From Haemonchus contortus (Eukaryota > Nematoda > Chromadorea > Rhabditida > Trichostrongylidae): a DNA stretch of 64,000 bases. Every line of letters begins with the position of its first letter. Position 1 is the stretch's first letter. The notes below the pieces were generated by a model. It ran no database searches and was not told the DNA's origin. It saw only the letters and a list, made by a program, of their open reading frames with translations. Both the position numbers and the translations under genes were made by a program. Where the stretch lies: positions 2,066,992 to 2,130,991 of the forward strand of contig LS997562.1 of assembly GCA_000469685.2 (NCBI GenBank), in the 5' to 3' direction. Below are positions 36,901-49,723 of this stretch, in pieces.

Positions 36901-39900
36901 TCCAGTTTGGGAGCCTCTTATGGTGACCAGATTATCGGTAGGAATAATTTACTCCCAATACAACTTCTGGACCCGATATGAACGAACTTAAGCTCTGCTC
37001 TGGGCATGCAGGTCTGGTCCCTCGAGCTTGAATGGATTCTCAACTGTCGTATCGGATCGCAAGTGATAAAAGAGCTACAACTAGGAAAGCTCTCTGCCCT
37101 AGAAGGTTCTGCCCACACGCTCAGTTGAGGTGAACCCAAAATGGGACTGAGGGGCGAGAAAGTGAGGCGGAGTTTCCAAAAAAAGAAAAGCAATGAAAAA
37201 AGAAACACCCAGTATCACAGGAGGGTGTCAAATGAGACGAGAACAAGTCCAAATGAAAGGAAAAAGAAATGAGTCTCTCATAACCCTTTCGAGCTTTTCA
37301 CCTTCATTACGACCTTCAAGAGCTTCCGTTCAGCTTTTCAATCATCGTCTAGTTTTTCTACTTAACTCAACCACTTTTACGCTTAAGGTTAAACGTTATG
37401 GCGTGTTGAAAAGCCAGGAATTCGTCCCGTTCTGAAACGGCTGGCCAAACAAAGTACATGAACGGGTCGAACCTAAACGATTCAAAAAACGATGGGAACA
37501 CAGAAAGGAAAGGGAATGGAAAAGAAATATTGCCGACGAAGAGCCTACAGTATCCAATTTTCAAAGCAAAAATAGAGGCCTCAAAGTTGTGACTCAAGAT
37601 CCGTGTCAAGCAACCATGTCATTTTTCCGCCCACATACACTTCACGCCCCTCGACCAAATTAATTCGATGAATAAAACCTTATTCCATTACATACCCCGA
37701 TGGTTCAAAAAACGTTACCCATAAAAGGTGAAGAAGAAGTTCCAGCAGAACTTCTGAAAACTCTTCCTCTGACATCGCAAAAAACTGTCTCTAGAAACCT
37801 CCCAAGCCCTACTTTTTGAGACATCAAACAGCGAAGCGGACATGGAAACGCTTTCAATTAGTAGCGAACAGTAGAAAACAGAAACGAAACCTGCCAAGAG
37901 TGTTTCAGGTGCTTAAAAAAGCCCCTCTCAACCTTCTGAATCCTACAGCACAAGATTTCATGGGGGAAAATAGCACATACAGTCGCATCCCTTCAGAACA
38001 AGGAGAAGAAAGGAAGCGTGAGAATATTCTCACCAGTTCCCTTTCGTCCCTACTTCCTTCCCCTCTTCCTACTTTTCCATCAAATTTTCGCAAAGCAACG
38101 TTGCTGTAAAAGCCAAAGATATCTTGCAACAAATCACCCTAACAAGCGTGTAACATACAGACAGGAACCAAGGAATTGTAAGCCACGGAATTCCACTGAC
38201 CCTGGTCTACCAAAAATACTTTGGTGGGAAAGGAGGGGGAAATGGATCCAAAGCCAACCTTTTTAACCTCTCAAGGTCAATGCCAAAATTCATGATATGT
38301 TCGTTACAATCTGATGTTCTGATCGGAAGCGCAGTACAGCTATTTTTCAGTAAGTTATTTGCCAGAAACCCCCGGAAGGCAAATTAGTTGAGCTAAAAAC
38401 ACGGTGAAACCAGTGTCAACCCCACAGATTCACGTACCAATCTTCTCCGTTTTGGGAGGCTAGCGGGGGGCTAGAACTCGCTTTGCGGTTAGCCGTCGAA
38501 TTCAAGTGAATGAGACGGAACAAGTCGGGCGTAACCGACCGAAAAAAAAACGGGCGACGAGAGACCGCAGAAGTTTGTCCTGTAGAAAAAACGGAATTGA
38601 AAACACGAGGAAAATGATAGGGTGGGCGTGGGGAAGGAGAGGGGGTAGGAAAGGGAAGAGCAGTGAATGGAGGGGAAAGGAGGCATTCCTGATAAAACCT
38701 CCCGTCAAACCTCCGAAACTAAACTCGGAGATATCCAAAGGGCCTCCTGGAACTATGGTCACCTGAATTGATTCTGAATATTTCAAATAACAAAAAGGGT
38801 ATAGGGCTTCATCCGGGCCTCAAGTTAAGCTGAGAGGCACAAGACGAAACTTTTGCAGACAACACAACATGCCTATCAATAACAACAATCTGGCGATAAC
38901 TACTGCTGGACTTTGGTCGGGATCTTTGTAGGCTTCTAAGCAAAGACGCCATGGAATGACATTCATGCAATGATAATAACTATGAAATTCAAACACGAAA
39001 TCTATTTAATACGACTGTATTCGTGGGGATGTTCAGGAAATTACGTAATACCACGGGAAGAAGGAGAAAATTGTGTAATGATCCTCAAACCCCATCTAAA
39101 TCTAACCCTGACTTTACATCCGACAATTATCTTCTGACCGGTGGAATTGCATTTGTACTTTATTCTAGGTTAGCACACTTCAAAAGGACACGGCCATTTA
39201 GAATTGACCTGAATAGCTGCGACTGAGAATTATGGTTTTTCGCTCATTTCTTCAACCAAACATCAAAGAATCCATTCAAGCCGTTCAACTCTACAAATTT
39301 CCTTGTAGAGGGCTCGAATTTTTCTCGAAACCCACCAAAAACTATCCATCAACGGCGCTATACAGTATAAAGGCTTTTGGGATATTTCGAGCATTAAGCA
39401 TTACCCTAAAGTAATCATTGAGAGATTACTTGAGGAGAACGGTACTTGTTCCGCTAAAGGACAGTACTGGCATCAACCCAAAGTAAGAATGTTCACTACT
39501 GCTACGCCGGTAAAAATACGGTAGAACTGGGCCACATATAGAGCTTCTGGACTGACTGTTGCTCCACAATTGTTGTTCCTGTGAAGTCACGATATCAGCC
39601 AAATCTAACGGTTTGAGAAGTCGTCACAACGAGCCGATCAGGTTTTGAAAGTGTACTGTATAAGAATGTACTAGAATAACCAGTAAACCTCGAGAAATCA
39701 TTCAAAAATAAAGTTATGGAGAACTCGGCCTCTTGAAAAAAGTTAAAAAGGTCAGTCTCATAAGAGGTCTTAGTAAACAACCGATAATTTCCGAAATAGC
39801 CTGGAGAGCAAGCTCAAAATTCTCAGGAAAAAAAAGCCGAAATTCGCGACCTGTAGATTTTGAAAAAAAAAACTTTTATGAAAATCACCTAACATAAGAT

Positions 39901-41820
39901 TTGCAACATATAAGATATGGAATTTTTTGAAGAAGACACCTTGGTGACATAAAATTCAAAATTTAGCCAATTTCAATTAGCTTTTATAACTAGCAGACAG
40001 TTGTGAGTGCGAATTCAACGAGAATCTTCTGCTGCAACCAACTGCTTGGAACATCAACTAAAAACTCGTTGCTATTCGAATAGAACACAAAAACATCAGT
40101 TTATCGGTAGAAATCCGATTATAAAGTCAAATGCATATGTTTTCGAGTGCGACAAATCTATAAGAGTAGGTATTATCCCTACTTTTTATGATTTGACGCA
40201 CCCAAAAACAAAAAAAAACAACAGGAAAACGAGAACTCAATGGGGGGGGGAATTTCACAAAATCGAGATCCACATTCAACATCTATATTATAATTGTACA
40301 TATTATTATTGCGCATATTATATATTTGTATATAAAGATCGCTATACGAATAGAGTAGAGAAGTTTGTACTAGAACGTCATCATTTTCTTAATAATCAAC
40401 AAAGCAATTGGACCAATAATCAGATCATTTTCTTGAAGAAGATCAGAATTAAATAAAGAAATCTGTCAAATTTAGATATAAAAACTGTTAGTAAGAAAAC
40501 CTCATTTTTCATTTATTTTGCTGCTCATCTCATCTCAATCTCCCATAGAAATATACATAAATTCTACATCCCTTACAAATAACTCATCAAAAATCTGATA
40601 CGACTTTCGAAATGTAAAGGAAAATTCTGGAAGAAATAAAAAACAAAAGGATAAGGATAAAGGATAAAGTTTTTGACGTTAATCAATCCCGTCTAGAGGG
40701 TATAAAATCTAGAAATAGCCTTGTCACTGTGCCAGTCATTTCCGATACAGTGACGAGTTCCCACCCCAATAGACACCGGATTGGCGGCCAGGTCCTTGAA
40801 GGAGGACCTCTGCAAACAGGAAGTGACCTACCAAAGGTAACACAAAGCGGATGGTGACGGTCAATATGGAAGAATGAGGTTACTAAAAGGACAATCAATC
40901 GATAGACGACCATCTTCTGAAGACAAAAACAGTTCTTCAATTGAAACGATACATTCACTGATTCTATACGGAAGCTGCGGGAAAAACTGGGCAGCAAAAG
41001 AAAAGTCAAACTAGACGGAATGAAAATCATGATGAATGAATGGCTTCTGGAATGATGCATCAGAAAAGGAGCCTAGGAAAACCAGTTGACGGAACGAAAA
41101 AAAATATGGAGAATCCACTGAAACAGAAACCAGATGGATAACAAGAGTTAATACCAACACAGAAAACGTAAAAAGTAGCAGGCATGGGAAAAACAGAAAT
41201 TACGTGGAAAAAGCCTCTAGCCCACTCTTTGAGTAAGGGCAGGACTATCACCACTCATTAACGCTAACGGCAGATACGTGAGAGTGGTTTATGGTTTATA
41301 TTGACACGACAGCGCCGCCTCATTCTTCAAACAAATCTGTCGGGTCAGAATTACCCTTCCCAAATCAAAAAGCGCCTATCCTTAATCCCCCCATGGACTT
41401 CCCGACAGACGTAAGAAATCTAAGTATTTAGGTAAGTAATCAAAGAGGAGATAGGAAAAATAAAATCACCATCTCATCATTTAGAGTTTCTCGTGAAATA
41501 AACCAGCAGAAAATCAACCAAAATCTAAAGTCGACCTACTCGGGCTAGTTAACCAGCCAATCAAATGTCCAAATATTGGTAGGAATCAGAAGCATCACAT
41601 CTAGGAAACAATGCAGTCCTAATCCGCTTCGTAACTTATTGTTAGTAATGGGCAATTTCCAAGTTAACCAAACAACCCGTTACCCGCATCGCGGGAATAG
41701 ATGAGGCATGCCAACACTGTCAAACGATGCATGGCTCGGAAAATGTAACCGGGACAGAAGTCAGGACAGGGCAAGAAAGTCTTCGATGTACCCCAAATCA
41801 GTAAACAGACAGAAGGAACC
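33931..41820. other. 7.9-kb stretch without recognised gene
   Basis: Scanned on both strands. Simple repeats include GA/poly-G at 36049-36081 and GGATAA repeats at 40645-40670. Open frames at 36.7, 38.5, 40.0-40.5 and 40.7-41.1 kb have neither splice support nor family signatures. Exons too short or indel-broken to see may be present. Confidence 0.4.
36049..36081 (+). repeat. GA repeat running into a poly-G tract
   Basis: GAGAAAGAGAGAGAGCGAGAG followed by about twelve G. Such tracts are prone to length errors in sequencing. Confidence 0.8.
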
Positions 41821-41954
41821 TCATTTTTGCAATGGCTTCGATTTTTGCTTGTGTACAGCAACATCTTCAACCTTAACGACAAGTTCGTATTCCGGATAGA
41901 ATTCAAACGTACGGCGCGCGCTGAGGCCACCCAGCCGTATCGACGGAATTTCCG
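41821..41954 (-). CDS. probable terminal coding exon, product unknown
   Basis: Acceptor GGATTTAG, then two bases completing a codon and 43 codons to TGA (41823-41821): EIPSIRLGGLSARRTFEFYP, then EYELVVKVEDVAVHKQ and a basic end. Clean frame and protein-like composition in an otherwise empty region. The upstream exons on the minus strand were not located. No family recognised. Confidence 0.5.
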
Positions 41955-42523
41955 CTAAATCCACCCTGCTTCAAAAAAACGGCCTACCGATATTTACTAA
42001 ACTATACCTCAGTACTTTCTTACTTCTTGAAACCACTTCTATAGAATGAGTAATATGATTTGGGGTTGTGACTGCCTTATTTAATCAATACCAAGAAAAT
42101 CGAGTGGTTCGGATCAAAGCGTAACATAGAAAATCTTACCCCTAAAAAACTAACTACCAACGATTCGCGCAAGCAAATCTCATGGGAAACGTTAGAGACC
42201 CGTTTTCGAACATTGCAATTACTTTGTATGTCAAGGGCAAATAACAGTTCAACACATTAAAAGTTCAAAGTACTTCAATGAAAAAGAATCGTTGGCTTTC
42301 CCAAGAGCAATCCACATTATCGACAAGCAGCAAAAACCGACGAATTACAGATGCGGTTGAATTGCTATAACTGTTTTAAGGATACCAAAAAGGGAAATTC
42401 ACTACGAAGGTCGGAGAAAATTTCAGAGAAAAATCTGTGAGATAATCTCTCCATATTTTTCTCTTCATCGTCAATCAATGATCGAAAATCGAATATACGG
42501 TACATCAATTACCTTTTTCATTA

Positions 42524-42562
42524 TGAGTCTTTTCAGGATTAGATTTATCCTGAAAAGACTCA
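42524..42562. repeat. perfect 16-bp stem, 7-base loop hairpin
   Basis: TGAGTCTTTTCAGGAT at 42524-42539 is followed after TAGATTT by its exact reverse complement at 42547-42562. No gene ends here. Confidence 0.85.
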
Positions 42563-43100
42563 GAACCAATTGAAAATCAAAAGCATCTTCTGTTCTTCTT
42601 CTGACATCTGTTTCTTCATTTATTTACTTTCACCAATTATAATTGATTGAAGTTCCAATTCGAGTCAAATAATTAAATGAATGAATAAATAAACGTGCAA
42701 ACAAACAAACAAGTAAGAAAAATAAACAAGCAAGGGTTCGTGTCGTGAAGAGCTACCCACCTCCACAGGCTGTACGAGACAGGGAAAGTTTCTACAAAAC
42801 TATTTGAACCGAAAGTCTTAATTGAAAAAAGATAGTCACAGACTTTTATGATCGATTATCTCAGTAGTTTCTCATGAAAACCCCATTGAGCTCGTAAAAA
42901 ACTCTTAGTCAGCATGATAGCAACAGAGGGATCCTTGCAGACACTTATCACCAATGATTCAACGATATGACAACATCTTGAATCATCTGAAGGGAATATC
43001 CTGCTTACATATTAATGAAGCCTCAATAAAAATTTCTAATTCATTAAGTCTCATAAAAAAAACCGCTCTTAATTTTTTTTACAATTTAAAAACATCATTA

Positions 43101-43665
43101 TTAACCCATTGACGAACATGCAGTCCACATGTGGACTGCAGCTGTATTTTTTGTTTTATCCATCTAAATTTTCACTTTCTTTCAATTCTTCTTCTCAAAA
43201 CATTACATCAGGCCTAAACGAAACTACATAGAGCTTGGTCCTAGAAAATCTTCTAATTTTGCAATTGTAAAGGCGTTTTTCTTCGAAGGAGTACATTACC
43301 TAGTGAACTTTTCGTTCGTCGGACAACTTTAAAAAAATGAGATATTTTGAAAGACTGGTCATGACTAGCATTTCCATATGCAAAGTTCGTAAACATTCCC
43401 CGAAACAATTTTTGGTAATGATTAACCCATTGGCGACCGGGCTCTTTTACATTGTTCTTACATTAAGCTTTAATTTCTTTATAACTGCAGTTGGAGTGAA
43501 TGATTCCTGGACCACGATGCCTCAAGATTCTCTAGAAGGTTGTGAGCTCAGCTGATACTTGGAAACATGAAAAAAATCGAAGGAACACTTGATAAAAAAT
43601 ATAATTACCGCCGGAGCACGATATGGTCTGGCCCGCCGGCGGGCCATGCGGTCTCAATGGATTAA
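43101..43665. mobile_element. TTAA-flanked MITE-like block, piggyBac-type ends
   Basis: Left end at 43101 is TTAACCCATTGACGAACATG. The right end, read inward from 43665, is TTAATCCATTGAGACCGCATG. A third end-like copy, TTAACCCATTGGCGACCGGG, starts at 43422. TTAA target sites and termini beginning CCC are typical of piggyBac-related elements. Two perfect palindromes lie just inside the ends (22 bp at 43119-43140 and 16 bp at 43630-43645). No transposase is encoded. The third terminus suggests one element nested in or fused to another. Confidence 0.55.
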
Positions 43666-46600
43666 AAACAAGTGATCATCCATTTTATAAATGACATATT
43701 AAATACTGGGTTTTTTCCAAGGAGTACATAGTACTTGACAATTACGCGCGTGGTCGCGTTGCGCATCGTACAAACTATCGATCTTCAAATAAATAACATA
43801 AGGCCTTTTTCAAGTAAAACCATGGTGGATCGATACTCGTTCTCATTTCTATATATCGAACCGATCGCTCCGCAGCTGCACGCATAAATGTTGCATATTT
43901 CGGATAAAACCTCTAATACCACCAGTATCTGCTAATGAGTTGCTCAGAATAGTCAGATTATGTAATACTATACACACTCTATAGTAAATAAATAAACAAA
44001 TCGGATTAATCGCGAATAGTCCAGAAAAAAAGTGGAAAGTCATAGTGACGGAGAAATCAAACGAGAGAACCTAGACTTTTCAACGCTTCAGAGATGTCAG
44101 TCGAGAAGAACAAGAAGAATGATGAGAGGTTTGTCTGGCGAATGATTAACTGTAATGATGATACAAAGGGCTGTCCTATCAACATAAGAAAATCACTGCA
44201 GCGGGTCTCGTAAACATAAGAACGCCAGAGTTACGGCGCTTCTCAGGCCGCCTATCAACTATTACTTACTATCCCCCTACTATCACCTAGGATGAAAAAC
44301 ACCGGCGACTTTCTCGTAATTGAGGCCACCCTGATTGAACGTACAGCTTTTGTTTAGATAGCCACATCACGTCATTCTGCTCCCCCGATCGATCCCGACT
44401 GTTCAATATCTAACCGTAATCGATCGATAACTCAGAAAACTTGCACTAGGACCGGTACTGAACCTTCAGAAGAAAGCGAATAAACCATCGAGTTGAATGG
44501 CTTCATCATTTCCGATTCTATTTCTGAACAGAGCTGCGCATGAGAAAAGAAACGGCTACTACAACCCTTACTAGATTGAATAAAATGCTATTACCTTTCA
44601 AGTAATTGAATAATACTACTAATATACAACATTACTTTTCCCCAGTAAGAAAGGCGTAAGTAGGGCCGAGTCCTGTTAGCAGATCCACGTACTGTAAATC
44701 AAGAACAAATTTTGCCCATCCCTTCCTAACCATTCAGAGGACAGGACACTTATTGATAGAGAGGAATCATTTGTGAAAATATACTCAAAATTTTTGAATA
44801 CCAGAGCATCGACAGACCCCTTCAAATTTCTGTACAAGAAAAAAGGCACATGCCCAACCTGACTGCGTCCCTGATCATCAGTCAAAATGCGTGGCGTTTC
44901 CCCGGTATGGTTTTGTCCAACATCAAGTAATTCATTCTTTACGTGTTCAACAACCACTTAACAGAAAAATATCAAAGGGATAATCGGGTTGTAACGTTTT
45001 CGAATGAAAAGAAATGGAAGTTAATGACGTGGGACACGCCATGCATGTTGCAATTTCAATTTGGAATTCAAAAACTTTGCTGAACACATCTGATTTTGAA
45101 GAAATTCTTGCAAAAATTAAGCAGTAGCCTATAGGATTGGAATGAGCCTCCTCAAGTACCTTCCTAAACTGCGTCTCATACAAGTATCTGTGCAAAAGCG
45201 CAGAAATTGGGTGGCGCCGCCATCCTGACCCTAGCAAAGGCTACGTCCAGCCGTTTAGGTTCACCGTCCGCGTATTCTGAGTGTCAGCCTGGAATACTTA
45301 ATGGAGAACTTGAAAGGACTTGTCCGATTAATTTCAGTTCTTTATATATTTATTGTTGAGATACCTATATTTAACATATTATATATGTTTAAATGATGTT
45401 TTTTAACTGAAGTATTAACAACAATATTTGCAGTCCTGCATAGCATGTGAGTCTGTGCATTTCTTCAGTTGGCCGATCAAAACTTCTTTAACATAAATAT
45501 TTATCGTATGACCATTTTCTCTATAACAAGCCCTACCGAGATTACTACCTTTGGGGAAAAAGACCGTGAAAATTTGTTCGGAAAGCAACGTCGATCCTTA
45601 CAAACACCTCCGCCATGAACAAACGTGAACTGGAACGACAAAAAGGATAGGGTCGTGGGAAGCCGAAGAATACTAGCCCGAGAAACATGTGACGTACCTA
45701 GTGGAGAATCAGAGAGCGTACAACAAAAGAAGTCCTCTGAAAATGGATGCATGGGGGTGTGAAAGAGTAAGGGCCCTAGAAACAACCAGGAAATCTGTCC
45801 CCACTAAAAGCTCCAGAACCAACACTTGCCCCATTTGCTCAAGAAAAGTGCTGAGAAGTCGGTCATTACCGTATTTACACAAGAATAGCCGTACATTGTG
45901 GCAAATAAAAACAGAGAGGACATATGGACCTATGGGAACCCCATAAAATTGATGGCTTGCTAAATCGCTGACCAAAAATGGCCCTATAACTCTCTGATGT
46001 CATTGGAGGGGATGTCCTTTAGTCCTTTGGAATGTAATTTATTCACGTTCCTCCAAGAATTACTATCCAACAGAAATTCCTCAAACTGTATAGATGAGAG
46101 CTGTCCATTCGGATGTATTGTCACAGGCAGCCCGATATAAGCCTTCCACGACTGACTCGAGAGATTAAACTCTACTTCCCACTTATCCTAAAGGTCACCA
46201 CAGTTCTCCCAGCAAGAAAACTGTCACACATAACTCAATCCAGATTCCCTCAAGAATCATGCGAGGTTGCTCATTCACAAAAAACCTCGGAATTCAAGAA
46301 TAAAATAACAAAAACTCCAGCAAAATCTTTTTTTTTTCCTCCAAACTCGCTTTCGTGACCCGTTCGTGCACTTAGCCAACGTCCCAACGTCCCATAGCAC
46401 TTGTCAATCACTTCCTTTTGCTGTAGAAAAAAGAAAACTGGAACAAAGATTTATGGTCAATCAAGGAAGCAACTAGAAAATGACTTTTCCCAATGAGCGA
46501 AAGGAAATCGGAAAGATACCATGTTTCACCGGGGATTCTTCGGATTCCAATCAAAACTTGTAAAGTTCAAGACCGGAACGAAAGCTTACAGATGCCTCCT

Positions 46601-46959
46601 TGTCAGCTCTCCGCTTTCTGGGATGGGTTTTAGTGGGATGAAGGAAATCCCAGGAAATATTATGGGAAAACGTGGATTCCGCCAGGGAGTGGATGGGGAC
46701 AGAATGGATTTTTTTCCCAAGAAACTCGCAGACTACGTAGAAAAGATATAAGAGCACGGGAAAGAAAAATGGAGACAAAAGTAATTGTAGAACACAGCGC
46801 ATTCCGATTGACTGGAGCATCGCCCAAATTTTCAACGAAAGATGTCGCCCCGATAAATTCCGGAAAATTTAAATCAAACAAAAAAATACTTTGTTGCAAC
46901 GTTACGGGCCAGCTTCAGTTTGGTCCCTCTTTCATTTTTCAATGATTTTCGAGAAAGAA

Positions 46960-47310
46960 AAAAAACAAATAAAGGAAACAAATAGACAAAGAGCAGCGTG
47001 ATGGCCTCTTGCGGAGTAGCCGATGGAGAGTCGGCGATTGACGACAACGTAGCATGGCCCCTCCCACTCGCCCTCCCTGACGTGAGCGGACGCGAACCGG
47101 GGAGTTGGACCCAATTTATCGATTTGGTCCCGGCTAGTTAGTCAAGCCAAGCCTGAGAACGACAAGATGAGCACGGACGGGAGCGGTAAGATCAAGAAAA
47201 CCGCTGCTGACATGTGGCCAGCCCATCCATCAGAGCACAAATTGTAGTACACGCATCGTTAAGGAGGGCGAGTACCCATGCACCTTTCGTCCAATCGATA
47301 GATCGATCGA
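46960..47310. other. GC-rich patch, possible 5' end of a plus-strand gene
   Basis: Two short ATG-started plus frames each run into a good donor: MASCGVADGESAIDDNVAWP followed by GTGAGC, and MSTDGS followed by GTAAGA. No downstream exon was matched, so this stays a suggestion. Confidence 0.2.
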
Positions 47311-47739
47311 CTCAGGAACAGTAATCTGAAGCTTTTGCCGTAAGTCAGACACCCCCCACTGCACATTATTTTAGATAAGACACAAATTACAAAGATAGAA
47401 TGTTGAATGTCGAATGAATGTCACCATGCAAATCGATCATAGAAGAGTGCCGCCGTGCACTTGGCTTGCACCCAGATTAGTATGATTTTACTATTATTAA
47501 GATGAGATAAGAACCATGGTCATGTTAAACCTTTTGACCGTTCTCGACAGTATGGCATTGAAAAATAAAAAAGCTTAGCATGCTTAGTCTAAAACATTCC
47601 CTAATTACTAAAGATGACTTCTCCCACACCCCATCACGTCAGATAAAAGCTATAAGGTACTCTCCGTCAGTCAGGTCTTTACGGCGGCTGACTGACTTGA
47701 CTTTACTGTTAGCAAACCATATAGAAGGTAACGAAGTTC

Positions 47740-47820
47740 AACAGTTCAGGGCAGAGTGCCACCTGAGATCCGAACCCCGGACCATGAGCACTGTGGGACA
47801 TCGCTTTTCAAAGCCGACAC
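47740..47820 (-). mobile_element. SINE head remnant (copy E)
   Basis: On the minus strand CAGTGCTCATGGTCCGGGGT then TCGGATCTCAGG resembles the B-box part of the 16.4-kb SINE copy (CGCATGGTCCAGGAATCC). No body is seen. Confidence 0.35.
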
Positions 47821-48481
47821 TTGTACTCCTAGAGCAGGTGAAAAAAAAAGAAGTACAAAGGAAGGTGAGAATATTTGTTGAAAAGGAGCCAAAGGTAAAC
47901 TGAAGATGAAGATTCAAATGAGGATGACTTATTAAAACCAATATTAAAAAATAGTAAACTGGTTCAATAAAAAAAATTGGTTTACCCTCATAAACAATGG
48001 GCAGCAGTAAATTAGCAAATCAAAGTCTGAACAAATATTATTCAAAAATAACCTCGTGAATAAGGCTGGACAAGCGAATCGGGTAGTGAGATGAGGAAAA
48101 CATGTATAAAAAACCACCAAACACACAAAGTTAGGAAAGTGATAGAATTCGCTTGTTTACCAATAAACTGCCAATATTTGTTCAATCGGGTGAAGTTGGA
48201 GCATTGTCAAGTGGTTCATTGAGTGGTCCGCTGTTGGAATTCTTGCCAGATCTACCCAGGGCTAAGCACCACCTTGGTGAAACCCAAGTGCCTCTACGAA
48301 TTCGAAACGGAAGATGGATGCATGGCACATCCTCAGAATAGAGTAGCTGTGAGAACGTGCTCCTTGGTAATACTTATTATGGGATTGTAATCTAATATAT
48401 TCTGCACTGTACTGTAGATGAAGCAGTACCTTGAGGCTCATAAAAAACAAGAGCGGAAAAGTAGGCAAAAGAGTGGCTTCC

Positions 48482-48724
48482 TCACAGCGGGTCTATTAAT
48501 ATTCGCCATTCTTCCTGCGTTCCCACTTCAAATGGAATTTCTGCGCCTGGGAATTCATCCTCCCGCTGTCCTTCTCCATTGAGTTCGACGAAATAATAAG
48601 GTAGATGCCTGAATTCATGGTTCCCATCACGAATTTTTAGCAAAGTAGAAATTGCATTCAGCTACCCTCAACACGATATTCAATCCTACTGCATTGATGT
48701 TGTCCCAAAATTCAATGAATATAC
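48482..48724 (-). CDS. terminal coding exon with one indel, product unknown
   Basis: Minus strand reads FIEFWDNINAVGLNIVLRVA then ECNFYFAK, shifts frame at a run of five T (48634-48638 on the plus strand), then IRDGNHEFRHLPYYFVELNG and EIPFEVGTQEEWRILIDPL to TGA. Both parts look strongly coding, and a one-base change in the homopolymer would explain the break. The acceptor near 48724 is uncertain. Family not recognised. Confidence 0.5.
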
Positions 48725-49723
48725 CTTTCCCCTCACTTCGGTCCGCTCCTGAACCATCCAAAAAAAATAGAACACAGCCGGAAAAAAGTAGTCATCTTTC
48801 GATCTCATTTTCTTCATGTCCCTCTCCTCAAACCTCACAAAAACACAAAAAAATCCATTCTTTCCCATGAATTAATTCTTAACTCAAAAACTGCATGGAA
48901 TCAAAAAACACAGCTGTGTCCACCTGTTTTTACATTGATTCTTTCTAGATTTTCGTGAAAAAAAGTTCTCGGCGCTCTAATCAGAGCAACTTCGCATCGT
49001 CTCCATTGAAGGGGGGTCGATAAAAAGTATTCAAAAAAAGTGTGAAGGTAGTGAAAAATTCATCAACTCTTTTACAACTGCAAGCTACATAATTGATCGG
49101 TCAGTTTGAATCGGAAATTCCAATTTGTACCCAGAATTTCCCGATCATCACCTTGTAACAAAAGTCTAAAGTTTTTAATTACAAAGTCGAATAGAGAAGA
49201 AGGAGATGTCATAACATGCAGTATCATTAAAAAACAATAATTGAAATAAAAAATTAAAAACACCGGTAGACTGGAAGCAAAAGACCGGACGAAATCATTG
49301 AAGTGATAAACACAAATATTCCAAACTTCACAAAAACACTAAATAGCAAGTAATCTAACCACCATAAGAAATTATATAAACAAGCCAGACCCGCTCACAG
49401 TGGGAGGTCAGCGCCGATTTGATTGAAGCGATACGGAAGCAGATTTCAGCCGTCAGACTCCGCGTAACCGATGCGACTACGACGAGTACATTCAAAATGT
49501 CGTTGTAACTTGGTCGATGGCATCGATTTTTCGCCAGTTTTTGTTCGCTGTTTGCTTTATCGCTACGCATGTGTAGTACATAGTTTGGTAACGTAATTTT
49601 TCGTCGTCGCGATAGGTCCATCAATCAGTTCTCGTGAACTATTTGTCTTTTTCCTCGTTCGCTTATTTGTTTTCATGTAGAAGTTCTGAAAACTACAATC
49701 TTTCCGTTTTCAAGGCTCATTCA

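Larger units (their letters stand above)
41955..46950. other. intergenic, with hairpin and MITE-like block
   Basis: Holds the perfect hairpin at 42524, the TTAA-flanked block at 43101-43665 and two abutting minus-strand ORFs (45237-44947 and 44957-44676) of 96 and 93 codons. Those ORFs might be a frame-broken coding segment, but no family is visible. Confidence 0.45.

Noticed and set aside
40007..40456. 149-codon plus-strand ORF
   Set aside because: Composition follows AT-rich low-complexity DNA (many N, K, Y, I), with no family pattern or regulatory context.
40683..41060. 125-codon minus-strand ORF, hydrophobic
   Set aside because: No splice sites in phase and no recognisable motif; hydrophobic runs are expected from T-rich DNA.
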